From CAYOPZ01 sp964406005 (lineage in GTDB: Bacteria > Bacteroidota > Bacteroidia > Bacteroidales > SM23-62), in assembly GCA_964406005.1 (NCBI GenBank), contig CAYOPZ010000013.1, positions 12,724 through 76,723 on the forward strand: a stretch of 64,000 nt of DNA, given 5' to 3'. Both the position numbers and the translations under genes were made by a program. The notes below the pieces were generated by a model that saw only the letters and a program-made list of their open reading frames with translations, did not search any database and was not told where the DNA came from. This document shows positions 1-7,984 of the stretch, piece by piece; position 1 is the first letter of the stretch, and each line of letters opens with the position of its first letter.

Positions 1-1
1 A

Positions 2-550
2 GGACTCAGCCAGCTGGCGTTGTGGGGAATAGGGGGATTGCTGAAGCATGCGGCGTCCCTCCTGGCTTTTGCAGCTCCCACGTCCAATTCTTACAGGCGT
101 CTTGTGCCCGGGTTTGAAGCTCCGGTGAATCTTGCATATTCCCAGCGGAACCGTTCTGCTGCGGTCAGGATCCCCATGTACCACACGAATCCCAAAACAA
201 AGCGTTTCGAATTCCGTTGTCCGGATCCTTCGACAAACGGTTACCTGATGTTTACGGCCATTATGATGGCCGTTCTGGATGGCATAGAGAAAAAGATTGA
301 CCCGGGAAAGCCCCTGGATAAGGATATCTATGCAATGACGGCGAAGGAACTCTCCAGGATACCGACGGTTCCGGGTTCCCTTGCAGACTCACTCCAGGCA
401 CTTGAGAAGGATCATGCATTCCTGACAAAGGGGTCTGTGTTCACGGATGACCTGATCGAAATGTATATCAGTTATAAGATGGAAAATGAGGTCAACGAGC
501 TGGCGCTGCGTCCTCACCCGTTTGAGTTCTTCCTCTACTACGACGCTTAG
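2..550 (+). CDS. glnA: Glutamine synthetase type I, C-terminal part (cut by window start)
   Basis: ATP-dependent ligation of ammonia to glutamate; cytoplasmic dodecamer. The frame is open to base 2, so only the last ~182 residues are present and the true start lies outside the window. Visible GS motifs are the IGGLLKHA helix, the substrate/ATP-binding segment R-LVPGFEAPV followed by SQRNRSAAVRIP, and the C-terminal PHPFEF-LYY ending. A tyrosine in the segment DIYAM lies where enterobacterial GS-I carries its adenylylated Tyr (NLYDL); whether it is modified here is unknown. The gene is followed by two hairpins, the second a good intrinsic terminator. The family call is firm; the symbol follows the family. 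Confidence 0.93.
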   Translation, partial: GLSQLALWGIGGLLKHAASLLAFAAPTSNSYRRLVPGFEAPVNLAYSQRNRSAAVRIPMYHTNPKTKRFEFRCPDPSTNGYLMFTAIMMAVLDGIEKKIDPGKPLDKDIYAMTAKELSRIPTVPGSLADSLQALEKDHAFLTKGSVFTDDLIEMYISYKMENEVNELALRPHPFEFFLYYDA

Positions 551-587
551 GTTGGTAATGACGGCTCCCCGGACGGGGAGCATGAAG

Positions 588-620
588 AACCCGGCCTGCC
601 TTGCAGAGCCGGGTTTTTTT
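588..620 (+). terminator. Intrinsic terminator of glnA
   Basis: AACCCGGC (588-595) pairs with GCCGGGTT (608-615) and is followed by a run of T to 620. A second hairpin, GCTCCCC/GGGGAGC at 564-581, lies just upstream. The glnA stop is at 550 and the convergent patatin gene ends at 634. Confidence 0.85.
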
Positions 621-633
621 ACAACTGCCTTGT

Positions 634-1407
634 TTACCGGCCGGCAGGGCCCTCCAGTATTTCTTTGGCCGTATGATAGCCAAGGGCATACAATTTTTTC
701 CTCTGCCTGTTTCCGAGGAATCCGAACCTTGTTATCTTCTGCGGTTCAATAAGAAGTTCGCATTGGTTTTTGTACGTTTTATTCCCGGCGTTACCGGCAT
801 GCAGATGCATGGTCGCGGAAAAGATCGTCTTAAGCCTTCCGGATTGCAGGATACCGCCTCCGGGCATGAGGTTGATTCCGACAATCCTGTCGCAGAGATC
901 CCTGATGGGGGCAACCGGGAAATTATCCATGATCCCCCCGTCGGAAAACAGTTCCCCGTTGATTTTTACAGGTGTGAACAGCCCCGGAATGCTTGCCGAT
1001 GCCACGATGTAATCCTCGAGAGGACCTTCATGCATATATTCGGCTCTTTTCCTGCTGAGGTTGGTTACGGTCACGTAAAGGGGCTTCTCCAGTTCTTCGA
1101 ACCGGCGTGCCCGGACATATTTCCGGAGCGGCTTCCGGAGCCCGCCGAGATCCAGAAGGCCTTTCCTGAAGACCACGGGACGGGAAATCCTCATAAGCCT
1201 GTACCGGCTTAATATCTTGAATATTTCATCCGGTGCGTAACCGTCGGCATACAGGACGCCGACGATGGAACCCACGCTGGTTCCTGCAATCATATCCGCC
1301 TCGATCCCATGCTCTTCCAGTGCCCTGATGGCCCCGATATGCGCATATCCGCGGGTGCCTCCGCCGCTCAGAACGAGTCCTGTAATCAAACTGTTTTTTG
1401 TCTCCAT
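634..1407 (-). CDS. Patatin-like phospholipase
   Basis: Predicted Ser-Asp dyad lipid acyl hydrolase of 257 aa. Visible are the Gly-rich oxyanion segment GGGTRGYAHIG (residues ~15-25), the nucleophile elbow GTSVG with Ser44, and the DGG motif with Asp156 (LFSDGGIMDNFPV). There is no signal peptide and no C-terminal barrel, so it resembles the short cytoplasmic RssA/YchK-type patatins rather than the exported two-domain ones. The start codon lies inside the end of the MATE gene upstream (22-bp overlap), so the two are almost certainly translated from one mRNA. The natural substrate cannot be read from the sequence. Confidence 0.88.
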   Translation of the reverse strand: METKNSLITGLVLSGGGTRGYAHIGAIRALEEHGIEADMIAGTSVGSIVGVLYADGYAPDEIFKILSRYRLMRISRPVVFRKGLLDLGGLRKPLRKYVRARRFEELEKPLYVTVTNLSRKRAEYMHEGPLEDYIVASASIPGLFTPVKINGELFSDGGIMDNFPVAPIRDLCDRIVGINLMPGGGILQSGRLKTIFSATMHLHAGNAGNKTYKNQCELLIEPQKITRFGFLGNRQRKKLYALGYHTAKEILEGPAGR

Positions 1408-2810
1408 TTTCCCTTTTTGAATAAAATTGCCGCAATTACGGCCATCGCCGATTCAGATACAATAACGGCCAGATATACCCCGGTTTCCTCAATACCCGTA
1501 TGGATGGCAAGCAGGTAGGCAAGCGGGATTTCCAGCATCCAGAAGCAGAAAAAATTGATCAGGGTGGGAGTCCCTGTATCGCCGGCACCGTTAAGGGCCT
1601 GTACCATTACCATTCCCATGGCATAGAATAAGAATCCGCAGGAAATGATCCGCAGACATATCCCGCCGGTACTTACAACGAGAGGATCCGCAATAAAAAT
1701 GCCAATAAAGAAGGATGGTGAGAGAACAAATACCACGGACATAATCCCCATGAAGATCATATTGGCTTTTGCCGTGAGCCAGACAGACCTTTGGGCCCTG
1801 TCGGGGTTATTTGCACCCAGGTTCTGTCCGACAAGTGTTGCTGCCGCATTGCTGAGCCCCCAGGAAGGCAACAGGGTGAATAATACAATGCGTATTGCAA
1901 TCGTGTACCCTGCGATCACCTCGCTGCCGAATACTGCAATGATCCTTACAAGCCCGATCCAGCTGATGGTGGCGATGAGTGTCTGCCCTATGCCTCCGAG
2001 AGACAGTCGGATAAGCTTCAGCAGTATTTTCCACTCAACATAGAGGTGCCTGGTTAAAAGCCGTACCCTGCCCCTGCCGCTGAAAAGGAGATAGAACTGG
2101 TATGCCACCCCTGTACCCCTGCCAATGGTAGTGGCAATGGCCGCCCCCCTGATCCCGAGTTCGGGGAAAGGCCCTATGCCCAGGATCAGCATGGGATCGA
2201 GCAAAATATTAAGCAGGTTGGCCACAAACAGGATCCGCATGGAAATGGCTGCATCTCCGGAACTCCTGAATACTGCGTTGATGATGAACAGCAGCATGAT
2301 GATCCCGTTGCTGCCCAGTACAATGGCGGTGTACATGAACCCATCCCTGACCATCTCATCCCCGGCACCCATAAGGTCAAGAAGATGTGAGGCAAAAACG
2401 GCTCCCGGGATGGCTATAAGCAGGGAAACCAGAATGCCGGCTGCAATGGCCTGGAAAGCCACAACCGATGCGCCCTCATGGTTCTTTTCCCCGATGCGTC
2501 TGGATACCAGGGCTGTGGTCCCGACGGCCAGTCCCATTCCTATGGCATAAACAATGGTCATCAGCGATTCCGTGATGCCCACCGTTGCCACGGCACTGGC
2601 ACCGAGTTTTGAAACAAAGAATATATCCACCACCGCAAATACGGATTCCATGGTCATCTCAAGGACCATGGGAATCGCCAGCAACAGGATGGCTTTTTTA
2701 ATGCTGCCTTCGGTGAAATCACGATCCGTACCGGTGATGGATTCAAGTATGTCATTCCTTAATTGCCTGAATCGTTTTCCGGGACTCATGTTTTTAACTG
2801 TTTGCGCCAT
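1386..2810 (-). CDS. MATE family efflux transporter
   Basis: Polytopic inner-membrane exporter with two MatE halves and about 12 hydrophobic segments. The N-terminal half carries LLLAIPMVLEMTMESVF and FFVSKLGASAVATVG, typical of the NorM/DinF-like group in Bacteroidota. The open frame reaches 2861, but the extra residues look like translated promoter (Lys/Phe-rich). The start is therefore placed at the Met of MAQTVKN (2810); the Met of MSPGKRF at 2789 is also possible. It is the first gene of a pair with the patatin gene. The exported substrate is unknown; drugs, metabolites and redox cofactors are all known for the family. Confidence 0.88.
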   Translation of the reverse strand: MAQTVKNMSPGKRFRQLRNDILESITGTDRDFTEGSIKKAILLLAIPMVLEMTMESVFAVVDIFFVSKLGASAVATVGITESLMTIVYAIGMGLAVGTTALVSRRIGEKNHEGASVVAFQAIAAGILVSLLIAIPGAVFASHLLDLMGAGDEMVRDGFMYTAIVLGSNGIIMLLFIINAVFRSSGDAAISMRILFVANLLNILLDPMLILGIGPFPELGIRGAAIATTIGRGTGVAYQFYLLFSGRGRVRLLTRHLYVEWKILLKLIRLSLGGIGQTLIATISWIGLVRIIAVFGSEVIAGYTIAIRIVLFTLLPSWGLSNAAATLVGQNLGANNPDRAQRSVWLTAKANMIFMGIMSVVFVLSPSFFIGIFIADPLVVSTGGICLRIISCGFLFYAMGMVMVQALNGAGDTGTPTLINFFCFWMLEIPLAYLLAIHTGIEETGVYLAVIVSESAMAVIAAILFKKGKWRQKTV

Positions 2811-2848
2811 AAGAATTTGTGAAAATACAAAAAGTAAATCCTTTTTAA

Positions 2849-2856
2849 TAAATTTG
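2849..2856 (+). promoter_or_regulatory. Candidate -7 box for the outer-membrane protein gene
   Basis: TAAATTTG matches the Bacteroidota -7 consensus TAnnTTTG exactly. It lies 41 bp before the ATG at 2897, in the 86-bp divergent gap to the MATE gene. No convincing -33 element was found at the usual spacing. Confidence 0.5.
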
Positions 2857-2896
2857 TCCAACGGATAAAATAATAATCACAAAAACCCATCTGGTC

Positions 2897-3514
2897 ATGA
2901 AAAGAAACATTACATTATTACTGGTACTGACCGTTTTCATTCCGGTTGTGAATGCACAATTCAATACGAACTCCAAAATGGTCGGTGCCTCAAGTTCTCT
3001 CGATTTCGGAATTTCTTCGCAAAAAGACGATGTCAGCGGTGAAAAAACACCTATGACGAGATTTGACCTGAACCCGAGGGCGGGGTATTTCTTACGCAAC
3101 AGAATTGCGCTGGGCGGAGATATCTATTTGTCATACAGCAGTGAAAAGCCGGAAGGTTATATTGACCCGATAACCAGTACCGGCTGGAGACTGGGGCCTT
3201 ACGGCAGGTATTACTACAAGACGGTCTCCTGGTTCGTTCCCTTCGGCGAGGCGAAAACAGGTTTCGGCGGTGACAAAATAAGCTACGGCGAAGGCTCTGA
3301 AACCAAGCACAATGTATTTTATTTCGGGCTGGGAGCGGGAGCTTCACTGTTCCTGGCAGATAATTTTTCGCTTGAGGCTTTGCTGATGTATCAGTACGAG
3401 AAAGCCAAAAATCCGGAGGGAGGGGGCAGCCATACAACCAACGGGGTGATGGTGAGCTTCGGATTTTCCTTCTATTTCAATTCGCTCCTGCAGGATACAG
3501 GAGGGACGCGGTAG
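2897..3514 (+). CDS. Small outer-membrane beta-barrel protein
   Basis: 205 aa with a clear Sec signal peptide (KR followed by a Leu/Val-rich core, cleavage near VNA-QF). The mature part shows alternating-hydrophobicity strands ending in aromatics (GYFLRNRIALGGDIYLSYS; RYYYKTVSWFVPFGEA) and a GFSFYFN-type last strand, as in OmpW/OprF-N-like porin-family barrels of about eight strands. It stands alone between the divergent MATE gene and the HDAC-like gene 16 bp downstream. No specific function can be assigned. Confidence 0.7.
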   Translation: MKRNITLLLVLTVFIPVVNAQFNTNSKMVGASSSLDFGISSQKDDVSGEKTPMTRFDLNPRAGYFLRNRIALGGDIYLSYSSEKPEGYIDPITSTGWRLGPYGRYYYKTVSWFVPFGEAKTGFGGDKISYGEGSETKHNVFYFGLGAGASLFLADNFSLEALLMYQYEKAKNPEGGGSHTTNGVMVSFGFSFYFNSLLQDTGGTR

Positions 3515-3530
3515 AAGAATTGTTCCGTTT

Positions 3531-4382
3531 ATGAAAATACTTTTTAACAGCAAATTTCTCCACCATAATCCGGACAGTTTTGCTGAGGGACCTTACAGGA
3601 TGGAAGCTTTTCTTTCCCGGACGGACGAAGTTGACGCAGACGGTGAATCCTTCATTAACCTTGTTCACAGCAAAAAACACCTTCAACAGGTCAGGAATGC
3701 ATGCATGAACCGGCAGGTGCTTGCAGAGGTTCAGCTTTTGCCGGAAAGTTATGAAGCGGCATGTTCTGCGGTGGGATTAACGATCATGGCTGCGGAACAG
3801 GGAGATTTTGCTGTGGTTCGTCCTCCGGGCCATCATGCCAAACCGGACAGGGCAGATGGATTCTGCCTGTTCAATAACATATCCATTGCCGTGCAAAAAC
3901 TGGTGAACGAGGGGAAAAAGGTGTTTATCCTTGATATAGACGGTCATCATGGAGACGGGACGCAACAGATTTTTTACCATTCCGACAGGGTTTTGTATTG
4001 TTCCGTTCATCAACAGTATGCATATCCGTGGACCGGAGGGGCAGGGGAGACGGGTGAAGGCCCCGGAAAGGGCTTTAACTTGAATTTTCCCCTGCCAGCC
4101 GGGTCAGGCGACAGGGAACTTCTGGAAGCAGTTGATTCAGCCATCCGGAAAGCCGGGGCTTTCCAGCCGGATATAACCGGCGTTTCAGCAGGTTTTGACG
4201 GGTATCTCGAGGACCGGATCCTTGGATTGAATTATACTCAGGATGCTTATTATCAATGTGGTAACAAGCTCGGACATGCATTCAGGAAGATTTTTGCAGT
4301 ACTGGAAGGGGGATATCATACAGACCTTAAAAAGTGTGTGGATATTTTCATTAAGGGAGTGAATGAGGCGTCCGGAATTTAA
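3531..4382 (+). CDS. Histone deacetylase family hydrolase (AcuC/HDAC-like)
   Basis: 283-aa Zn-dependent deacetylase fold. Visible active-site features are RPPGHHA (His101/His102), DIDGHHGDGTQQIFY with the Zn ligands Asp137 and His139, GFDGY with the third ligand Asp223, and the transition-state Tyr262 in LEGGYH. All catalytic positions are present, so it should be active. Bacterial members remove acetyl groups from small molecules (acetylpolyamines, acetoin-pathway enzymes) or proteins; the substrate cannot be chosen here. It is shorter than eukaryotic HDACs, as is usual for bacteria. It follows the beta-barrel gene by 16 bp, but there is no functional link between them. Confidence 0.87.
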   Translation: MKILFNSKFLHHNPDSFAEGPYRMEAFLSRTDEVDADGESFINLVHSKKHLQQVRNACMNRQVLAEVQLLPESYEAACSAVGLTIMAAEQGDFAVVRPPGHHAKPDRADGFCLFNNISIAVQKLVNEGKKVFILDIDGHHGDGTQQIFYHSDRVLYCSVHQQYAYPWTGGAGETGEGPGKGFNLNFPLPAGSGDRELLEAVDSAIRKAGAFQPDITGVSAGFDGYLEDRILGLNYTQDAYYQCGNKLGHAFRKIFAVLEGGYHTDLKKCVDIFIKGVNEASGI

Positions 4383-4422
4383 AAAGGTATTTTTTTAGGA
4401 AGAAATTGATTATTTTTACATT

Positions 4423-4797
4423 ATGGAAGCAATTTCCATTCAAGGGACACATAAAACCCCGAGTATCGTTTTCAATTCCGAACAGGGATTGCTTGAAATC
4501 AAGGGAAGATCAAATCCTGAGAATTCAAAAGTATTTTACAATCCCCTGCTGGACTGGGTAGAGACTTATGTCAGCAATCCGCCCGAAAAGACAACGGTCA
4601 ATGTCCAGTTGGAACATTTCAACACAATTTCCTCGAAAAGCCTGCTCGATCTGTTCAGAAGGCTGAAAACAATTATAAAGCTGAACAAGGAGGTGACCAT
4701 CAACTGGTATTACGAAAGGGATGATGAAGACATTCTGGATGCCGGGAAGAATTATGAAAACATCACAGGCATACCGTTTTATCTGATTCCTTATTAA
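4423..4797 (+). CDS. SiaC-like regulatory phosphoprotein (DUF1987)
   Basis: 124 aa, one compact domain. The segment FNTISSKSLLDLF matches the family core that contains the phosphorylated Thr of Pseudomonas SiaC, and the N-terminal PSIVFNSEQGLLEIKGRS is also typical. In Pseudomonas, SiaC is phosphorylated by the kinase SiaB, dephosphorylated by the PP2C enzyme SiaA, and in its unphosphorylated form activates the diguanylate cyclase SiaD. No SiaB-like kinase or GGDEF protein is adjacent here. The only PP2C/SpoIIE protein in the window is 54 kb away. The family call is strong; partners and output are unknown. Confidence 0.82.
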   Translation: MEAISIQGTHKTPSIVFNSEQGLLEIKGRSNPENSKVFYNPLLDWVETYVSNPPEKTTVNVQLEHFNTISSKSLLDLFRRLKTIIKLNKEVTINWYYERDDEDILDAGKNYENITGIPFYLIPY

Positions 4798-4850
4798 CAG
4801 GGATGATTCCGTCCTGATCCGCCTGCAAGCAATCCTTTACCCTGAGTACA

Positions 4851-7800
4851 TTACCAGCCCGGTGTAAAATTCACACCGAAGACACCATGGTTCCAGCCTC
4901 CGTTCTGCAATGGTATTGCATAAAAAGGTTCTATTACCAGATAACCCAGTACATTGATCCGCAGGCTGGTCCCTGTGCTGAAGACAGGTATCTTTTCTGT
5001 TGGTGAGTCCGTTTGCCATTTCAGGCTGGGCGGCTGATCTGAATTCCATGCCAGCCCCCCATCGAAAAAGAAATTCAGGTCGGTGTACAGATATTTTGAC
5101 TGGATCAGTGACAGGCTCCGGGGTCCGGTCATGGGAACCCGGAATTCCGCATTGCCGACAAGCATCCTGGAACCTGTAAGCTGGTCGATATTCAGTGTTT
5201 TCCGGTCCGCGCTGGATGCATTATAGAATGAACTGTTGTCATATCCCCTTACCAGCCATGGATAACCTATGAACAAAGGAGATATAAGGTTGCTTTCCGC
5301 TTCTCTTCCATACCGTCCGTAATGGTAAAGCCTGAAGGACAGGTTAACCGGTTTTATGAAGAAGTACTTCCGGTAATCCATGACCGCCGAGTAAAATCCG
5401 AGTGCGCCGAAGTTTTTTGCGATTTGCAGTCTTGAACGGTGTCCCTGCATCGGGGAGGTGGTCCCGAAGTATGAATTATCCTCAACGTAGGCCAGATCGA
5501 CCTGCTGGAGGTTGAATCCCCGTGGGGAGGGCCGCTTTTCCTTGCTTGCACCGATCAGGATCCCGTTGTCTGCAAAATAATTATTATACCGGTCAATCCG
5601 GTAATAATACAAGGATGCAGATGCTCCCGCTTCCAGCCTCCTGGTCCGGGAGATAGGGTAGTACGAAAACACCGATATCTGGTCCTGGAACATTCTGACC
5701 AGGTCGGTCATGTAATTGTTAACCGGGTATTTTTCGCTTTTGATCGTCAGTGTATCCCTTTGATAGCCTGAGTAACCGGTTCTGTAAGGAATATGAGAAA
5801 CAGAGGCTCCCCAGTTGATCTTGTTCTTTGTCTGGATGTAAGCCACCTGTCCCCCGAAATCGAAAACCTCCCCGTTCGCTGCGAGGGCAGCAAACAGCTG
5901 GTTGTTCCCTATGATATCGCTGAACATCATGTTCACGCTTCCGGCCAGCCCCGTACCGTATCTTCCGGCTGAGACACCTGCCTGTACATTTGATATATAA
6001 TCAAGTTTGAATTTAGGCCGGTAGGGAACCTCCCTGAATGTATCGGAAGAAGTATTGAAAACGGGCGGGCGGTTATACAGGCTGGTATCCACAATGTTGG
6101 ACGAGACATGATTCAGTGGGGGGAGCGTGCAGGCTTCAAGGTTGACATCGTGAGGATCCACTTCGGTTTCGTTAAATTCTGAAGTACCGGCAACGTAAAT
6201 CCGGTAACCGTTCTTCCAGTAGTAGGTGTATGAAAGCCGGTCCGAACCGGGAGCCATGCTGATGGCAGGGGAATAAGCGGTAATCCCGCTTACCCCGGTC
6301 ATGTAGTCTGTTAGCCTGTATACTTTCCCGGAACTTAAATCGATTCTGAAGATGTTTCTGAATCCGTCTTTGTCGGAAAGGAAAAATACGGATCCGTTAT
6401 CGCTGGAAAACACGGGATTCAGATTGTCGGCCCCGGGAAAAGCGTCCAATGTGGTCACATTTTCCGTTTCCAAATCATAAACGGCAATGTCAAATGAAAA
6501 CTTCTTCCGGTTCTGCTCATGATTCACACGTTCTTTGGCAAATACAATCTTCCTTCCGTCGGATGACCATGATGGATGTATGTCTGCACCATAGTCATCG
6601 GTTAGTTTTCTGATCTTGCCGGTTTTCAATTCGTAGAGGTACAGGTCGTCCGAACCTTCCCTCAAACCTGAAACAACAATGCTCTGTCCGTCGGGTGACC
6701 AGGCCGGGTTGATGAAAGAAGGCAGATGATCAATCTCAATTTCATCCGTGATCTTGTTTTTTTCAATGTCAAGTATCGCCAGCTTGTTCATGCCCTGTGA
6801 AAAAATGACGAATGCAAATCGTTTTCCGTCGGGTGACCAGCTGCCGGCAGATTCGATAAAATTCAGATCGTCTATTTCGTCATTTTTCAGTGTGCTTGCC
6901 AGTTTCCTGACAATTTTTCCTTCGGTAATATCATAGAGATACAGGTCAAGTGTGAAAAGGTCCTTTTCCGAATAAAAGGCGAGGTATCTCCCATCGGGGC
7001 TCATGGAAGGAGATACGTTTATCCTGCCTGAATTTTCTCCGGAAAGGATTTCTGTTCCCGTCAGTCGATCCAGGCTATCTTTCAAATAATCATTAAAACG
7101 GACCTGCATGGCGTTTTTCCACATCCCCGAAAAGGTTTCTGCATTTACACCCAGCAAGTTTGTCAGGGCTTTGTCATATCCGATCCTGGCCGTTTCCCTG
7201 AACAAGGGAACGACAATGCTGTCCCCCCAGGTTTTTCCAATTGTGGCCCAGAAGGCCTGTCCGTAACGGTATGGAAAATATTTTGAGTCTCTTGACAGCT
7301 GTTTCAATGTGGGAAAATCGTTGTTGAGCAATGCATCTCTCATCCACATGGCGGTATTCGGATCAATGCTTCCGAGAGACAGGTACTCTGCCATCCCTTC
7401 AACCATCCATAGAGGGAGATTCTTGAAGGAACCGGCGGTTGAATCGGGTTTTGTAAGTGTTTTGTACTGAAATGCATGTACCAGCTCATGACCCAGTACA
7501 TGGTCGGTCTGTGTATGCGTGTATGCAACAGGCATTACCACCCGGTTCTTTAAGCTTTCCGTCACACCCCCCGTACCCGTTCCGATCAAACCGCTGACCG
7601 CATTGGTCTGCTGGAAATCAGCCTGGTTATTATAAAGGATAATGGGATTTTTCCTTTGGAAAGTATCCCTGAACATTTTCTGGTGCCGGGCATACCATTC
7701 CTCTGCCGATACTGCAAGATCGTTGAGCAGGGAATCGTTATCCAGATAATGGTATATCTCAAAGTGGGGCGTCTGATAAACATCGAAATCGAAGTCTTTA

Positions 7801-7907
7801 TAACCCACTTTGTTGCGTCCGAAATACTGTGCATCAACTGTTTGTCCGGACAGGATCAGGCAGCACAGCTGAATTAAAATGATCTGTTGTATCCTGATTT
7901 CCTTCAT
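4851..7907 (-). CDS. Outer-membrane protein: gluzincin-like domain, TolB-like propeller, C-terminal beta-barrel
   Basis: About 1018 aa from the Met of MKEIRIQ (7907), chosen because a signal peptide (cleavage near VDA-QY) follows directly; the frame extends to 7964 without a better start. The N-terminal ~280 residues carry HELVH followed ~26 residues later by EGMAEY, a gluzincin (peptidase MA-like) zinc-site pattern. Residues ~290-600 contain repeated SPDGRYLAFYS / WSPDGKRFAF / WSSDGRKIVFAKE units of a TolB/WD40-like propeller. The last ~350 residues are strand-rich and end like a BamA/Omp85-type surface antigen barrel. It is probably a surface or periplasm-facing metalloprotein anchored by its own barrel. 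Proteolytic activity is inferred only from the motif. Confidence 0.8.
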   Translation of the reverse strand: MKEIRIQQIILIQLCCLILSGQTVDAQYFGRNKVGYKDFDFDVYQTPHFEIYHYLDNDSLLNDLAVSAEEWYARHQKMFRDTFQRKNPIILYNNQADFQQTNAVSGLIGTGTGGVTESLKNRVVMPVAYTHTQTDHVLGHELVHAFQYKTLTKPDSTAGSFKNLPLWMVEGMAEYLSLGSIDPNTAMWMRDALLNNDFPTLKQLSRDSKYFPYRYGQAFWATIGKTWGDSIVVPLFRETARIGYDKALTNLLGVNAETFSGMWKNAMQVRFNDYLKDSLDRLTGTEILSGENSGRINVSPSMSPDGRYLAFYSEKDLFTLDLYLYDITEGKIVRKLASTLKNDEIDDLNFIESAGSWSPDGKRFAFVIFSQGMNKLAILDIEKNKITDEIEIDHLPSFINPAWSPDGQSIVVSGLREGSDDLYLYELKTGKIRKLTDDYGADIHPSWSSDGRKIVFAKERVNHEQNRKKFSFDIAVYDLETENVTTLDAFPGADNLNPVFSSDNGSVFFLSDKDGFRNIFRIDLSSGKVYRLTDYMTGVSGITAYSPAISMAPGSDRLSYTYYWKNGYRIYVAGTSEFNETEVDPHDVNLEACTLPPLNHVSSNIVDTSLYNRPPVFNTSSDTFREVPYRPKFKLDYISNVQAGVSAGRYGTGLAGSVNMMFSDIIGNNQLFAALAANGEVFDFGGQVAYIQTKNKINWGASVSHIPYRTGYSGYQRDTLTIKSEKYPVNNYMTDLVRMFQDQISVFSYYPISRTRRLEAGASASLYYYRIDRYNNYFADNGILIGASKEKRPSPRGFNLQQVDLAYVEDNSYFGTTSPMQGHRSRLQIAKNFGALGFYSAVMDYRKYFFIKPVNLSFRLYHYGRYGREAESNLISPLFIGYPWLVRGYDNSSFYNASSADRKTLNIDQLTGSRMLVGNAEFRVPMTGPRSLSLIQSKYLYTDLNFFFDGGLAWNSDQPPSLKWQTDSPTEKIPVFSTGTSLRINVLGYLVIEPFYAIPLQNGGWNHGVFGVNFTPGW

Positions 7908-7984
7908 GGCATCTTTTCTCAGTAGGCATTTCAAGCCGTGAGAAACCCTCAAAACGTATGCCAATCAGGTGACTGATTATGGTT

